64,000 nucleotides of DNA. Source: Dactylonectria macrodidyma (Eukaryota > Ascomycota > Sordariomycetes > Hypocreales > Nectriaceae). This document shows, one piece after another, positions 21,594-33,697 of the stretch (the stretch's first letter is position 1; each line of letters begins with the position of its first letter). A model generated the notes under the pieces. The model searched no databases and was not told the DNA's origin. It worked only from the letters and a program-made list of their open reading frames with translations. The DNA is taken from assembly GCA_020744425.1 (NCBI GenBank), contig JAGMUV010000049.1:124001-188000 (forward strand), written 5' to 3'. Position numbers and translations under genes: made by a program.

Positions 21594-22330
21594 GTGCGAA
21601 TAGAACTGTAGGTACGCAAGGGTACTTTCAGGGTGTGTGCAGATGCTGACTTCTTGGGGGTTGGGCAGTGCTTGCTGTTATTTATAACCTTGAGATCAGA
21701 TCCAAAAGGCGACAGTTGTTACTTGATTTTGCTATCGTAATCAGCCGACATCCAGATCTCGGTGCCGTCAGTTGACCGAAGCGGGGTTGCTTCTGTTGCC
21801 GCTCGGGGAGACGGTGCAGTGGAAACAGCGAAACGCCGAAGGCTAAGAAAATTCACCGACGGAGGACGGAGACGGAATCAACATTGCTTAGTGTAGCTAG
21901 ATAAAGTTTCGGATTGGAAAGGGGAGGCTATGATTCTGGAATTTCCGAGCCTCTATAATGCCGAAGCGTACTCCATACGTGATGATGCTTACTTGCAGTG
22001 TAGTGCGGTTAGACCTTAACCATTTTAGCGCCAAGATAAGCTTATACAAAAGTAGATTAAATGCGGGGAAGAATGTTCCTCGGAACGGGGGCGATGCTAC
22101 CGTGGCCCTCGGCACCGACTTCAGGTCTCCGGCGTTTGGATCCACGGCGGAGGGATCCGACCCCGAGCGTGACCAGGAGGGATGATATTATGTACCGATA
22201 GATAATTTGCAATCCATCTACAAATTAAATCATATACCGGATGTCCAGATGGGTCATACTCGTGGTTGAACAACACAAAACATTGGAACCATCCTGCCAA
22301 AAGATTTTCTAAGCACTTTGACGCTTCAAT
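21594..22330. other. Spacer between divergent ALDH and ADH genes
   Basis: About 740 bp upstream of both genes, presumably a shared promoter region. No coding region is supported and no binding site could be assigned with confidence. Confidence 0.4.
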
Positions 22331-23524
22331 ATGTCCGTCTACGAGATTCCTCAGCAACAACGCGCCGCAGTCCGGGTAGTAGATGATCCTGCCAAATATA
22401 CGACCATGGAATTCATCGATATGCCTTAGCCGGGACCAAGTCAAATTCTCGTCAAAATCACCTGGGGCGGAGTTTGTGGAACAGATAAGTCTTTCTTGCG
22501 CAACGACGGGAAAGACCTCGGCTTCTTCATGAAGCCTGAGTCAAAAGGCATTGCGGGCCACGAAGGGGTAGGTATTGTTGTGGCTGTCGGTGAAGATATG
22601 CAGGAACGTTGGGATATTGGAGACCGAGCAGGCATCAAGTGGATTGCTAGTATATGCGGCGAGTGCGAGTTTTGCCAGGAGAGCGATGATATCCACTGTC
22701 AGAACCAAAACAACAGCGGGTACTCGTGGCCAGGTACTTTCCAGGAGTATTGTCTTGCCGATGGTCAATATTTTACCAAGATCCCAGATGGTATAACTGA
22801 CTAAGAAGCGGCACCGATCCTCTATGTAGGTGTCACAGCTTACGCCGCCTGTAAAAAGTTAGAGACAATTTGCAACCCCTCGTCTTAGGTATTGGAAGCT
22901 TACGCTATAACAAACAGATCTGGAGTAAAGCCTGGGCAATGGATTGTCATTCCTGGAGCTGGTGGAGGTTTGGGGTACTTGGCAGTCCAATATACTCGCG
23001 CTATGGGGATGCGGGTGATCGCCATCGACACAGGAGAACACAAGCGTGACCTTTGTGCAAAACTCGGCGCCGAGGCCTTTATTGACTTTAAAACATCGCA
23101 GAACGTTACGACAGAAGTGCGAAACCATACAAAGTTTGGTGCTCACGGTGTCCTTGTGATCGCTGCTTCCAAGGAGGCCTTCGCTACGGCGCCGAGCTTC
23201 TTGAGGCCGAGGGGCACGATAGTGGCCGTTGGAGTTGCTACGGACCCAACCGTTCTGGCTGGCACGCCACCAGCACTGTTGACCATGATGCAGCTCAGGA
23301 TTGTCGGCAGTGTCGCTGCAAACCTGAAAGAGGTGGAGGAAGCTTTCGATCTTTTTGCCCGGGGGCTGGTCCGCGTAAGTAGAATACATCCTCACTCAAA
23401 ATGGCGTTGTTAACGAGACTAGCCGATCGTAACTGAGGGAAAACTCGAAGATCTGGATTCTTGGATTGAGAATTTGGAGGTGGGCAAGGTGGCAGGACGA
23501 GTCGTACTGCACGTCTCGAACTAA
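22331..23524 (+). pseudogene. Zinc-dependent alcohol dehydrogenase with two in-frame stops
   Basis: Start ATG at 22331 (MSVYEIPQQQRAAVRV). Medium-chain ADH landmarks: GGVCGTDKSF, GHEGVGIVVAVG, the structural-zinc cysteines CGECEFC, the cofactor loop GAGGGLGYLAVQY, and the C-terminal part ending VAGRVVLHVSN at 23524. TAG at 22427-22429 and TAA at 22802-22804 interrupt the frame without shifting it. A further noncoding piece lies near 22855-22900. An intron (about 23376-23421, GTAAGT...TAG) splices to PIVTEGKLEDLDSW. The gene is dead unless the stops are read through. Family length (about 350 aa) is preserved, so inactivation looks recent. Confidence 0.8.
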
Positions 23525-24028
23525 GCCAGATGCCAGGAGGGCGAGGGAGCCCTGCCGTGATGTTTCGGGGGAAAGTTGGGTTACTAGGACTGTCAAATGT
23601 ACCGACACTTTCAAATGAACCAAGTGTTTACAAGACCCTGACAATTCGACAAAATTCAGACCACATTGCCATGCCACTCAGGTAGCGAACGGCGGCACTA
23701 CCCCGAATTGTAAAGGCGATCAGAAAATTGAAGCATAATGGGTTCCCGGTATTTCGGGAATTGGCGCGCCGCCGGCTCGGGATTATAAATATGGCAACTA
23801 GAGCAACTGTTCCCGGCCTTCGTGGTTCGGTGCTCCCGACTCAAGGATCACAGGTATCGAATTAACTTTTCACGGCTCTACGGAATCTGGAGACAGCCAA
23901 AATTGGGACCAGAGGAAATAGGGAACTCTTTCCCCAGACGGTAGCGGACCTCGAGGTTCTGGGACTGAAAAGTCGAAGCCAAGGCCTTATAAGCTTAGCC
24001 TCGCCCGGCCGCAACCGGTGGTGGACAA
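23525..24028. other. Spacer between ADH and esterase relics
   Basis: No supported gene. A TATA-like TTATAAATA near 23785 could have served the downstream esterase. Confidence 0.35.
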
Positions 24029-24750
24029 ATGGTCCAACCCCTTATCCCCCACACATACGGCTTATTATGCATTGGAAATTCTCTGGATCCCATTAACTCC
24101 AGTGAAAAAACGATAACTTACCCTGAGGATAAAAATAGTTTAACGCTGGATATTGTTCGCCCTTCTAGACATCCCCGGTCACCTGGTCTCCCCGTGCTGG
24201 TTTGGATACACGGTGGCGGTTTTCGGTGGTGGTTTCTAGGGGGGCGGCAGTGGAGATGCTCGTTGCAATATGTTCTGCCTTGTTCAGAAAGCAAACGATA
24301 TGGGGATGCCAATTATCGGCGCCAGCTTGAGTTATCGACTTGGTGCATCCGGTTCCATCTCTAGCCAACCGTTCCGTAAGCAGAATCGGACAAATTTGGG
24401 CTTACACGATTAACGAATCGCCCTACAATGGATCCCCGAGAACATTCACTTATTTGGCGGGATCCTCAACGCGCTACCATACGTGGAGAATCTGTCGGCG
24501 CCTTCCCAGTTGGCATCCACTTGCTAGCATACGGCGGTCCGTGACGATGGACTCTTTTATGATGCTATTGCTCAGAGCGGTGGACCGTTGCTCCACTTAT
24601 TATCCGCCTTCGAGAGCATTCAGGATTCTCAGTTGGCCGCTTTACAAAATGCAACGGGATGCTCGGGAAGCGTCGACACAATTTCATGCCTGTCTGTCCC
24701 GGCTTCGACGCTGAAAAACGCATATTGCCTGGGACAATGAAGCCCTATCG
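24029..24750 (+). pseudogene. Type-B carboxylesterase/lipase relic, several frameshifts
   Basis: The frame starting at 24029 reads MVQPLIPHTYG and reaches the oxyanion-hole motif LPVLVWIHGGGF before it derails. Other frames pick up later family pieces: ESVGAFPVGIHLLAYGG near 24490-24535 (the nucleophile region, normally GxSxG, here degraded) and AIAQSGGPLLHLLSAFES near 24565-24615. At least three frameshifts are needed to read through. The enzyme would have hydrolysed esters, fitting the neighbouring oxidative genes. Distal catalytic residues are not found. Confidence 0.65.
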
Positions 24751-25058
24751 TCGGTTACAACATACTATTGCAGCTTAGTTCTGTTGAACTTCAAAGGGGT
24801 GCTTTAATTCGTGTGCCCCTCCTAATTTGGGTAAATATGACCGAAGGAACAGCTTTCAGTCCTGTCTTTTCCCAAACTGAAGCCAAATTCTTTTTGGATC
24901 ACGTCTCTGCTGAATGCAATTAGACAGGTAGTTTTGCTCTATCGTGCTCTGCTGATTGATACAAAATGGACAGTGGTTTTCCCCTTAACACAAAAACTCT
25001 AGGCTTGTTGGCTCAAGAATTTGCATTACGAAGCCTGAGCAACGCGCCCTTGGTGAAT

Positions 25059-27514
25059 CTAATTATCTACAAATTCAAAGCCGGTAAAGTCATCGAAAGA
25101 GAAATCATCGAAGTCGGGAAGATCTTGCCACCCTGTCGCGAAGAATCCTGCATACCACGGTGCATCATGAACTTCTTTATTGGTGGTGGGTTCCGGATTC
25201 CTTTGCAGAGCGTTTGAATTGAGTGCATCAGTAGTGCAAGGAGTAAGATTGTGCCGTGCAAGAACTCGCTCGAATATCGGTAATATTTGTTGAATTGGTG
25301 GGATTTCTGCCATGTGCTTGAGAACTAACATCGCCTGGCTGATAGATATGCGAGACATAGACCGGGTTACATCCAGCTCTGCTGTGTCGAGCGCCGTTTC
25401 AATGTGAAGGGCGAGTAAAATCGGGATGCAGGTCGTGCTAAACGCGTGAACAAGCCGGTCATAGAAGCAAACCTTGGTGTTGGCCGGGGACGTACAAGGA
25501 TAAGGGAACTTCTGAAAGGGCATTGTTCGCCAGCATTCTCCCTACAATTGTGTCTAGCTCAAAGACTGCCAAACGAAGTCTGCACTTTGTCCATTCGCTT
25601 CGGGTCAGATCCCGAGACTGCCATCTCGGGCACATGAGTCGGAGAAGGATACACTCAAACCGATAACTGCTGGCTAGTAAGAATGAATACTCCATGTCGA
25701 ACTGGGGTGATTGATCATGACGCTGCAGCACCTCGCGGAGGGATGAGCGTCAAGCACCTAGAGGTTCAATCACACATTTGGGGTCTTGCTCGTGGTTATC
25801 TGCGGCAGCACGCAGACATTGGGATCCTATAAAGCCACGGTCAGCTCTGTCGAGTTTTTGGAACTCGAAATACTCGCCAGTCACGGCTAAATCACAATAA
25901 GATATGAATGCCAATCTCTGACGACTCGTTATTGGCTTTAGAAGCGACTTTAAATTCTCGGGAATGTCCTCAACCTCCCAGTCTTGTTCCGTTAAAGGGA
26001 TGATGGTACAGTCTAGTTGGCTAAGAGGGCCGATCCGTTGAATGCCCACAAAGGACAGAAGCACGTCGCGGCACTTTCGAATGAGATTATTATGTAAACA
26101 TCAGCTATGTTGCAGCAATATAGGATATACGTACATAGAGAGTCCACCACATTCTTCTATGCAGTTTGGAGAAGTTCGCATCCTTTCCGTTGGCCGTGTC
26201 ACTTAAACTAACCAGCCATCAGATACATGCCGACCACACTAACTTTCCACCGGATGACTTACTTCCTATGGTGATCGGTTCTCGTTATGAGACGAACGGA
26301 GTTGTAAAACCAATAGTGGAAGTCCTTATCCATGGCACGGGTAGATAATTACCACCGCCCCCAGTATAAGAGAGCCTTGTAGCATATGTATGCGGCTCGT
26401 CTCGTACTGGAAGTCGTGAATCAGTGTTGCTTTGGAGCAGAAGCTTGCTTGAGCTTCCGATCGGCTCTCGAATCCACATTCTGAAATGGCGCTTGATGAT
26501 ACGTGAAGTATACCGCTAGTGAGAATGGCATACATCAAGAAGAGGGAGTAACTGTCGGACATAAAGCTTCGGAGGAAAGCAATCCGATCCAGAATGGGGG
26601 CAAAAGGATATACAAATTCGAAATAAGCTTGCAGTATGGCCTCACTGTATCTTTTTCGTTAGTGAAGAATAGAGAGGGGTGTATTCAATATGGAGACTTG
26701 CATGCAATGTTGAGGAGGAAGGTCGAAAACTCCTTTTCCCAGGAGGAAGGCATAATCAACAGGGTCAACCTGTCGGGCCGCAACACTTGAATGGCCGAAG
26801 CGATTGTTGAATACATATGCCGAGATTGGGCCTGCATTGTCATCTTTTGTGAGGTCGTTTGACTGTTGACTTTTGTACTTCCCGTCGCCCTCTACTTGCG
26901 CTAGAATATTGGGGTAATGTATGCTGGTCTGGTACTTGGTTGGATCTCGACAATGGTCCAATTGCTTGATCCGGCTATTTGTTTTTCTGACAATGGTCGA
27001 TTCAGACGAGCGTTCTGTTTGGGAGTTATTACAGACGATGATACTGGCTGATACCGAGGCCTGTACCCCAGTCATTTTTAGTAAGGAAAAGACAAAATAA
27101 ATAAAAGCGGGCATAGCTGGAACCATAGGCGGAGATACCAAAATTTCCATGCCTTTTCGTGTCTGGAATAGGGACTCTAGCAGTGGGCTATCTGTGATTT
27201 GATTGCAGACTCACCTCCGATTCTCTCGGCGAGCCTGGCCTAATCTTTGGTGGACACTGCGGCGTCCGAGGCTTTTTGTGATCGGCCTTCTGTATTCGAT
27301 TCCTGGAAAGAGGTCAGCATACGTTTCGCTATCTCGGTGAATACAGGCTTAGGGCTGACGTTTCTCGACGTTTGCGAGTCGGCAGCGTGCAATCCCCTTG
27401 CCACTCTTTGCGGCTGCAGCTACTGCATGGCAGGCCGCGAAGTGGAGCATCACACTTGATTTTCCGATCCCGGCATGGGATGCATGACTTGCTTAATTTC
27501 GCCGGAGTAGTCAT
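25059..27514 (-). pseudogene. Zn2Cys6 transcription factor, decayed
   Basis: The likely start at 27514 (MTTPAKLSKSC) opens a canonical binuclear cluster: C-x2-C-x6-C-x8-C-x2-C-x8-C (CIPCRDRKIKC ... CSSC ... C). Further pieces of the fungal-TF middle domain follow in several frames: VDPVDYAFLLGKGVFDLPP near 26750, MYAILTSGILHVSS and CGFESRSEAQASF near 26450-26530, MLQGSLILGAVV near 26370, and PLTEQDWEVEDIP near 25970. The C-terminal portion ends at 25059. A TAG in the exon after the zinc cluster (KD|ARLAERIG, compatible with CAG to TAG) and repeated frame changes argue for a pseudogene. It may once have regulated the neighbouring metabolic genes. Confidence 0.65.
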
Positions 27515-28582
27515 GTCGGCTTGAGCCTCGGGCTTTTGGATCACGGATCGGGATTGTCTTTCCCAATGACACGATGAAGGAACGAGGATATAATTGGATG
27601 AGCGGGGTGTGAGGTTGAGAAGTGAAGTGATATTTCCCAGCATCAGGGGTGGGATTTCAGGTCTCGGGGTTTCGGGGTTATAATTTTGCCTGTACGGTCG
27701 ACCATTTCAAAAGTCGTGTCCCACGCTAACGACGCCACATCCTCATACCCCTGCCAGCTACTTAGCAGTACATAGCTTTTAGGGAGCTTATTTCTTAGCT
27801 CCACTGTAGCTCCCTGTATCTCCAGAGGTCTTCAGGGGCTAAGAGCGCCCGCTGCCATCTGCGAGCAGTGTTTAATGCGCTATAGATCTCGAGCTTTTAG
27901 TGGAGGTAAGTGACGCAAAGTATCTCATGTACCTCACTCCCTCTGATTGGCTGTTTAAAAAAGTGTGGCTTGAGAATGGGACATGACTTTTGAAATGCAC
28001 CTCCGTAGTTGGCTGTTCAATTGCCAAGACGCTGGTAATATACATTATCCCAACTCTGGTAAGGATTGATTCCCTTGCTTGAGGGATCGCGCATTAGCCA
28101 TAAGCCAAGCCGCAAGTAGTTAATACACATGCGGCAAGTGGAATCGAAGAAACCCGCTTCCGCGGGAAGTGGAGAAAGGACCACAACTATTCCTCGGCCC
28201 ATGATGCTGCTGAATTGGACCATCTTGGAATACCTGGGTGCTTGCTAGTCACGTCAGGCCAGGTAGCCTCTCGGGGCCGAATCGGTGAGGGCTAGCCGAG
28301 CTCTCGCTAAGCTAGGCTACTAATTTAAGAAGCTAAGAAGACCAGATATCCCTGACCCAAAGGGGCGGAAGCAAGACGAGGCTTTCTAAATGCTGTTATA
28401 CAAGATGTCGCCCTGCGAAGAGGGATGTACTGTAGCTAAAAGGGGCAGCAGGCGTATCCCAGTTGGTATCACGCTTGATCCTTGTGGCCATACATTCTAG
28501 GTCAGGTCAGGTCATTTCAGGCCTGACAGCTCGGCACATTAACGCTATGTATTTTAACAGTTCTGCGCCTCCTCGCAACTTA
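27515..28582. other. Gene-free spacer
   Basis: Roughly 1 kb between the regulator relic and the thiolase 3' end. No coding pattern is supported. Confidence 0.4.
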
Positions 28583-30016
28583 TTACAGATTTTCATTTAC
28601 AAATAAGCCTGCCATGCCCTGACCAGTTCCAATACACATGCTGGTTAACAACATTTTCTTCTTTGTCCTCCTTAGCTCACTCAGGCCCGTGACGACCTGC
28701 CTTACTCCAGTTGCGCCAAGAGGATGTCCCAGTGCGATAGCTCCCCCACGAGGATTCAATTTCCGTTTAGAGAGACCCAGCTTGTCCCGGCAGTAGACAG
28801 ACATCGAGGCAAACGCTTCGTTAATCTCCACGACATCAATATCGTCTAGAGCTAGATCATGAGACAACAGAAGCTTGGGAATAGCGATGCTAGGGCCAAT
28901 GCCCATGATTCGCGGGGATAAACCAACAACTGTAGAGCCCACATACTTCCCCAAAATTGGCTGGTTGAGCTGAATAGCTGTAGAGCGTTTCATCAACAGC
29001 AAGGCGGCAGCTATGGCATAGTTAGTCAAAACTCTCCATCAAGACCAGACGAAACAGGGTGTCCTTGCCTCCATCTGTAACTTGACTAGCATTACCAGCC
29101 GTGGTATGTCCACCCCACTGGGGAAATGCTGCCCGGATTTTTGCTAGGCTTTCATAGTTGGTGCCAGGTCGGATGCCCTCATCTTTCGTCAGGATCACCT
29201 CCTTTACCTTTCCATCTAGCCCCTTAAGCTTAGTCTTGATGGGTACAATCTCATCGTCAAACCAGCCAGCGTCCTGCGCCGCTTCAGCCTTTTCGAAGCT
29301 CTCTGCAGCGAAACGGTCCATCTCTTCGCGAGAGATGCCAAAATCGGTATTCACATTCTCACTCGTCCATCCCATAGGCTGCGTGCAATCAAACGCTTCT
29401 TGACTCTGAGAAGTGACGGCCTCATCAAAGGGCTCTTCTATTTTCTCACTGCTAGTCGTCATGCTCTCAGCCCCTAAAGCGATGCCAATGGTAATCGAAC
29501 CGTCAGAAATGGCTTTGGAGATGTCATCGATAGCTCTAAGACCCGAGGAGCAGAAGCGGTTTACGGAAGAGGCGGTGGTTGTGTTGGGAAAGCCGGCAGC
29601 AAGAGCAGCTGATCGAACCTTGAAAGCCGCTTTGCTGTCGGAGACCTAAGTGGCTCGTAAGTCAGGATCATCACCCGCACAGGAGCTAATCTGGGTAGGA
29701 CCGACATTTCCCAGGCATATATCACCGACTAGTGCAGGTTGAAGCTTCGATCTCTCCCTGACCTCTTTGAGAACAGCGTACATGATGTACTCGAGACTTG
29801 TGTCCTTAAAGCCACCCTTCTTTGCTTTAGTCAGGGGTGTCCGTATAGCGAGGGTGATGACAATGTCGTCAGGATGCTTGGATTGGCTAGGAAGACAGTT
29901 CAATCAACATGTCAGACTCGATCAACAATACTAATTGAGTTACCGACTCACATCGCATTCAGGGCTCTGTTGGGCCTCAACAGATGCTGTGCGATTGAAT
30001 TAATTCGCTCGACAGC
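28583..30016 (-). CDS. Peroxisomal 3-ketoacyl-CoA thiolase, four exons, PTS2 signal
   Basis: The start is ATG at 30014-30016, upstream of the longest single frame, because this first exon supplies a peroxisomal PTS2: RINSIAQHL (R-I-x5-H-L) within the first 12 residues. Introns: 29887-29951 (GTGAGT...CTAG), 29646-29705 (donor GTCGGT, weak) and 29011-29068, which begins with GC (G|GCAAGG...ATAG). Catalytic landmarks: NRFCSSGLRAI (nucleophilic Cys), NEAFASM, GGAIALGHPLGATG (His) and CIGTGQGMAG (second Cys). The enzyme cleaves 3-ketoacyl-CoA in the last step of peroxisomal beta-oxidation. It is divergent from the CoA ligase at 30745, sharing a 728-bp promoter. No stop codons are found once spliced. 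Confidence 0.85.
29011..29068 (-). other. GC-AG intron in the thiolase gene
   Basis: Splicing G|GCAAGG...CTAAC...CATAG|CT joins TDG to AAALLLMKR in frame and removes a segment that otherwise ends in a stop. The branch site CTAAC lies 9 or so bases before the acceptor. GC donors are a minor but known class. Confidence 0.7.
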
Positions 30017-30744
30017 CATGACGATGACGGCGATAATGGTAGTGGGTAGGGGGCAAGCGGCGGTCTCAAAGGGTGTCGAGAAACAAGGTTGATGGAGTGC
30101 GGATAAAAGAGCAATGTCAAGCAATCAAGTCTCACGATGGCGCATCAAAATTATAAACGCATGATTAATCAGGCTCGTTCCGAGGTATGTGTGGAGCATA
30201 GCTTGAGGAAATTCCCAGTTTCCGAGGGAATTGGATCGGTAGGCTTCACCAAAGCGTCACGACCCGAGCTACAAATCCCTGAGGCCACGGAAGCCCCCTG
30301 AGGCCACGGAAGCCCCCCGAGGCCCCGCACCGGACACCGAAGCGCCGCTGGTCACAGAATACCTGTCAGACGTACAGTCAAAGAGAGCTACGCTGACTAG
30401 TTGCTCTGGGCAACAAGACACTTTTTTTCAGTTGATAAGATCGTAGTGCACTGAGTGACTGGGAAAACGTGCCAGGCCGAGGCAAGCGAAGTCGTGTCTG
30501 GAAGGGGAAGAAGGCCTTCCGCGGGCCGTGGCAGATGTGGGTTCCCACATACTATCCACCATCTCGCCAAAAAAAAAGGTATAGCTTGAGTTTGTGGTCT
30601 GGGAAAATGAAGCCGAGACCGAGCCGCCATTGACGTCCCGAACGGTTGATTTTGAGCTTTATCCCCCAAGTTTCCTGCTGGACCATACAAGTCGCTGTCG
30701 ATCTTGATCCCTCAAAAAAAATACATTTCAAGCACATCCAAATA
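30017..30744. promoter_or_regulatory. Divergent promoter between thiolase and CoA ligase
   Basis: A 728-bp interval separates the two start codons. It contains a tandem repeat of about 2.3 copies of a 19-bp unit (TGAGGCCACGGAAGCCCCC, 30280-30298 and 30299-30317, then a diverged copy). GC-rich elements of the type CCTCGG, which fungal fatty-acid regulators (FarA/FarB, CCGAGG/CCTCGG) bind, should be tested here; I see only the related CCGAGGCC (about 30318) and similar CCGAGGC near 30478. Confidence 0.45.
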
Positions 30745-32412
30745 ATGCCTTACGACTCTCCCTCGGCGCCATTGAGCATCCCTAGATGCAATATTCTTTC
30801 ATATCTTTTCCCGAGAGACCGACCGGTCTCGGAGAAGCCACAATGGATCGATTCCACTACGCCAACATTGTCTCTCACGAGAGTCCAAATACTGACCTGG
30901 ATCAAGAGATTCGCAGTCGGACTTGAGATTTTGGGCGTCCGCGAAGGCCAAGCAGTAATGGTTTTCACTCCCAACCATATCTTTGTTCCTTTAGCATATC
31001 TCGGTGCCGCGGGATCAAAGCGAATATTCACTGGAGTGAATCCGACCTACACTGTGCAAGAAGTTGCATATCAAATGAAGGCCGTTGAACCGGCATTAGT
31101 GCTCGTCCATCCAGACCTTTTAGACACGGCATTAGCTGCTGCAACGAAGGCTGGGATCCCCCAGAACCGCCTGTTCCAATTTTCAGATATTGAATGCAAC
31201 CTTTCCCGCGGTGTTCAGGACTGGAGAACAATGTGTGCCTCTGTTGTGGAATCTGAAGCGTGGGACTGGGATTCCCTTACCAGTGACACAGCCACGTCTA
31301 CTATTGCCGCTATCAACTTCTCCAGTGGTACCACAGGACTGCCAAAGGGCGTCTGCATAAGCCACTACAATCTTGTTGCAAACGCCATGCAGTCGATTTT
31401 CAATCGATATGAAGGTACCCAACATTCGGAAACAAACCCGGCACCAGAGACCTGGCTTGCCTTCCTACCACTTTACCATGCCTACTCGCAGCTTTGGACA
31501 ATCAATATCGCATGTCGGCTCCAGATACCCGTCTACATCATGCGGAAATTCAAATTCCAGAATTATCTTGAATCGATAGAACGCTTCAAGGTTACGGCAC
31601 TACAAACAGTACCGCCTATATTGGTTATGTTGGCCAAGAGACCCGAAACATATCGATATGATCTGAGCAGTGTTAAGCACATTGTCACCGGCGCGGCACC
31701 GCTTTCAACGGAACTACAGAACGAAGTTAGTCGTCGTTTCAACCTAGTGGTGACTCAAGGGTGGGGTATGACGGAGACAACTTGTATTGGACTCATTAAC
31801 TCAACAACAATTCCCTGCACCTCTGGCAGCGCTGGATGCCTCTTACCCAACACGCAGGCAATGCTGGTGGATGAACAACAAACCGAAATCTTAGACGCAG
31901 AAACGCCGGGAGAACTGTGGGTAAGAGGCCCCCAGATGATGCTAGGGTATTGGCGAAACGAGTCCGCAACGAACGAAACTAAGACGTCCGATGGTTGGGT
32001 CAAAACTGGTGACGTTGCACTCTTTCAGGGGGGGAAGTTCTGGATCGTTGATAGGAAAAAGGAGCTCATCAAAGTCAATGGCCTTCAGGTCTCTCCGGCA
32101 GAGCTAGAGTCCGTCCTCCTGGAGCACGAGGCCGTGGCCGACGCCGCCGTTGTGGGCATGTCAATCTTCAAAGAGGAAAAGCCACGGGCGTACATTGTGT
32201 TACAAGCGCCCGCCAAGGGCAAAGTCACTGGGAAAGATGTCGAGTTGTTCGTGGCTTCGAGAGTGGCAAAACATAAAGCGCTTTCTGGTGGTGTTCAGGT
32301 GGTTGATGAAATACCGAGGCTCGCAAGCGGCAAAATCATTAGGAAGTTGATGAAGGAATGGGGAAAGAGGGATGCTAGGGAGATGGAACGATGGCAGAAG
32401 GAAAAGCTCTGA
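30745..32412 (+). CDS. 4-coumarate-CoA-ligase-like acyl-CoA synthetase
   Basis: ANL superfamily enzyme of 555 aa from the start MPYDSPSAPL (30745); an upstream ATG at 30646 would add 33 atypical residues. Motifs: P-loop NFSSGTTGLPKGV from residue 191, QGWGMTE near 338-344, GELWVRGPQMMLGY, VKTGDVALF, DRKKELIKVNGLQVSP and catalytic-lysine region RLASGKIIRK near the C-terminus. It activates a carboxylic acid (aryl or fatty) to its CoA thioester via an acyl-AMP. The C-terminus ends EKL, only weakly like a PTS1. The divergent neighbour is a peroxisomal thiolase, so together they fit side-chain shortening of a phenylpropanoid or fatty acid. No introns or lesions. Confidence 0.9.
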   Translation: MPYDSPSAPLSIPRCNILSYLFPRDRPVSEKPQWIDSTTPTLSLTRVQILTWIKRFAVGLEILGVREGQAVMVFTPNHIFVPLAYLGAAGSKRIFTGVNPTYTVQEVAYQMKAVEPALVLVHPDLLDTALAAATKAGIPQNRLFQFSDIECNLSRGVQDWRTMCASVVESEAWDWDSLTSDTATSTIAAINFSSGTTGLPKGVCISHYNLVANAMQSIFNRYEGTQHSETNPAPETWLAFLPLYHAYSQLWTINIACRLQIPVYIMRKFKFQNYLESIERFKVTALQTVPPILVMLAKRPETYRYDLSSVKHIVTGAAPLSTELQNEVSRRFNLVVTQGWGMTETTCIGLINSTTIPCTSGSAGCLLPNTQAMLVDEQQTEILDAETPGELWVRGPQMMLGYWRNESATNETKTSDGWVKTGDVALFQGGKFWIVDRKKELIKVNGLQVSPAELESVLLEHEAVADAAVVGMSIFKEEKPRAYIVLQAPAKGKVTGKDVELFVASRVAKHKALSGGVQVVDEIPRLASGKIIRKLMKEWGKRDAREMERWQKEKL

Positions 32413-33697
32413 GTTGTAGATTGACCGAAGCACAATATTACCTTTCCTAAAGTTTTCTGACACTGGCAACCTGTGCCACAACTTTGGCCGTTCTCAGACT
32501 TGTCGCGCATCCACCATCACGAGTAATACCGAATAGTACCGACTTCGTTGACCAGCCGCATGGGAGCGTCAACCGGGAGTCAGCAGTTAGGCTAGCAATT
32601 GCACCGGCCAGCAGGTCTACGGGAACACCAAAGTGAATTGAATTTTGGCCTCTCCGGACTCAGAAGATAACCTCTGTAATTGCCTGATGACGTTTGCCAG
32701 GGAGGGAAATCTGCTTATAATACGCCACCTCTCTCCACGAAGGGGTGCCTGGGCAGAAGCCTCGTTGGAGGCTGAAAACACCTCTGACTTGTACATGCCA
32801 AGGATGTTACAGGCTGTTGACGTGCTTCTTGAAAGGCGCGTATGTCATAACTTTGAGGTTTAAAAGATGGCTCAGCTCCCACCAGTACCGATGGCGACAT
32901 GCATGGGTACTCGAGCACCAGTCCACACACTACTCGACCACGATGCCAACGTCGATGAGTCACCACACGCAGTTAGCAGGCCTCCAGCCATCCGGTGATC
33001 CATTGCGACCGAGCACACCGCCATACTAGACTGCAACCGCCGCTCAAGGATGGGGCTTGTTTGAATGATTGGATCGAGCAAACTGCTTTAGTGTTGTCAC
33101 ATCTCTTGGCATGGACTCGACGTTACAGATATCCAAGACCATGGCGCGAGAGCCGATCCAATTCTTAATAATGGAGCAGATACCATGTGGTGTATTTGTC
33201 AAGCCGTTCAGCTAGGTAAGGGGACAAGCCCAACTTCTTGTGAATCTAAGTCTTAGCTGGAGATGAATGACTTTTGCCTCGGTCCCAGAGAATCGTAAGA
33301 GGCTGAGATGAGTTTTGGCATGAACCGGAGTTAATGCAACACGGGGGCTTGATGAAGCACGCTCCACTTTCATGCAGGTTGGAGCCGTCCCGTCTATCGG
33401 AAATGTTCGCCTCGACGGCTGTATGTCCGCCGGTGTTAACGGACTCACGGGGCCTAGCTAACAGCTAGCTAATTTAGTCTCGACCGGACCAACCTGTTTT
33501 CCCTCGGCTGTGTTTCGGCACGCCGTCACTGCACCGGGTGCGGTGGCGTGGTCCGCGTCATACTCAAACCCCTACATGAGTATAAAGACCAACCTCCATC
33601 CCCTTCGGCTGCGATGAAAGGCGACGAAGCCATACAATTTCGCACCGCTCATCGTTTCCATATCGCTCTCTACAAACCTGAATCCATCTAAACCGAC
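32413..33697. other. Gene-free spacer upstream of the aldo/keto reductase
   Basis: About 1.3 kb with only short unsupported frames. A TATA-like TATAAAG at 33581-33587, about 110 bp before the reductase start, is the likely core promoter. Confidence 0.45.

Noticed and set aside
30646..30744. Upstream ATG of the CoA ligase as its start
   Set aside because: The first 33 residues are atypical, while MPYDSP at 30745 starts the conserved family N-terminus.
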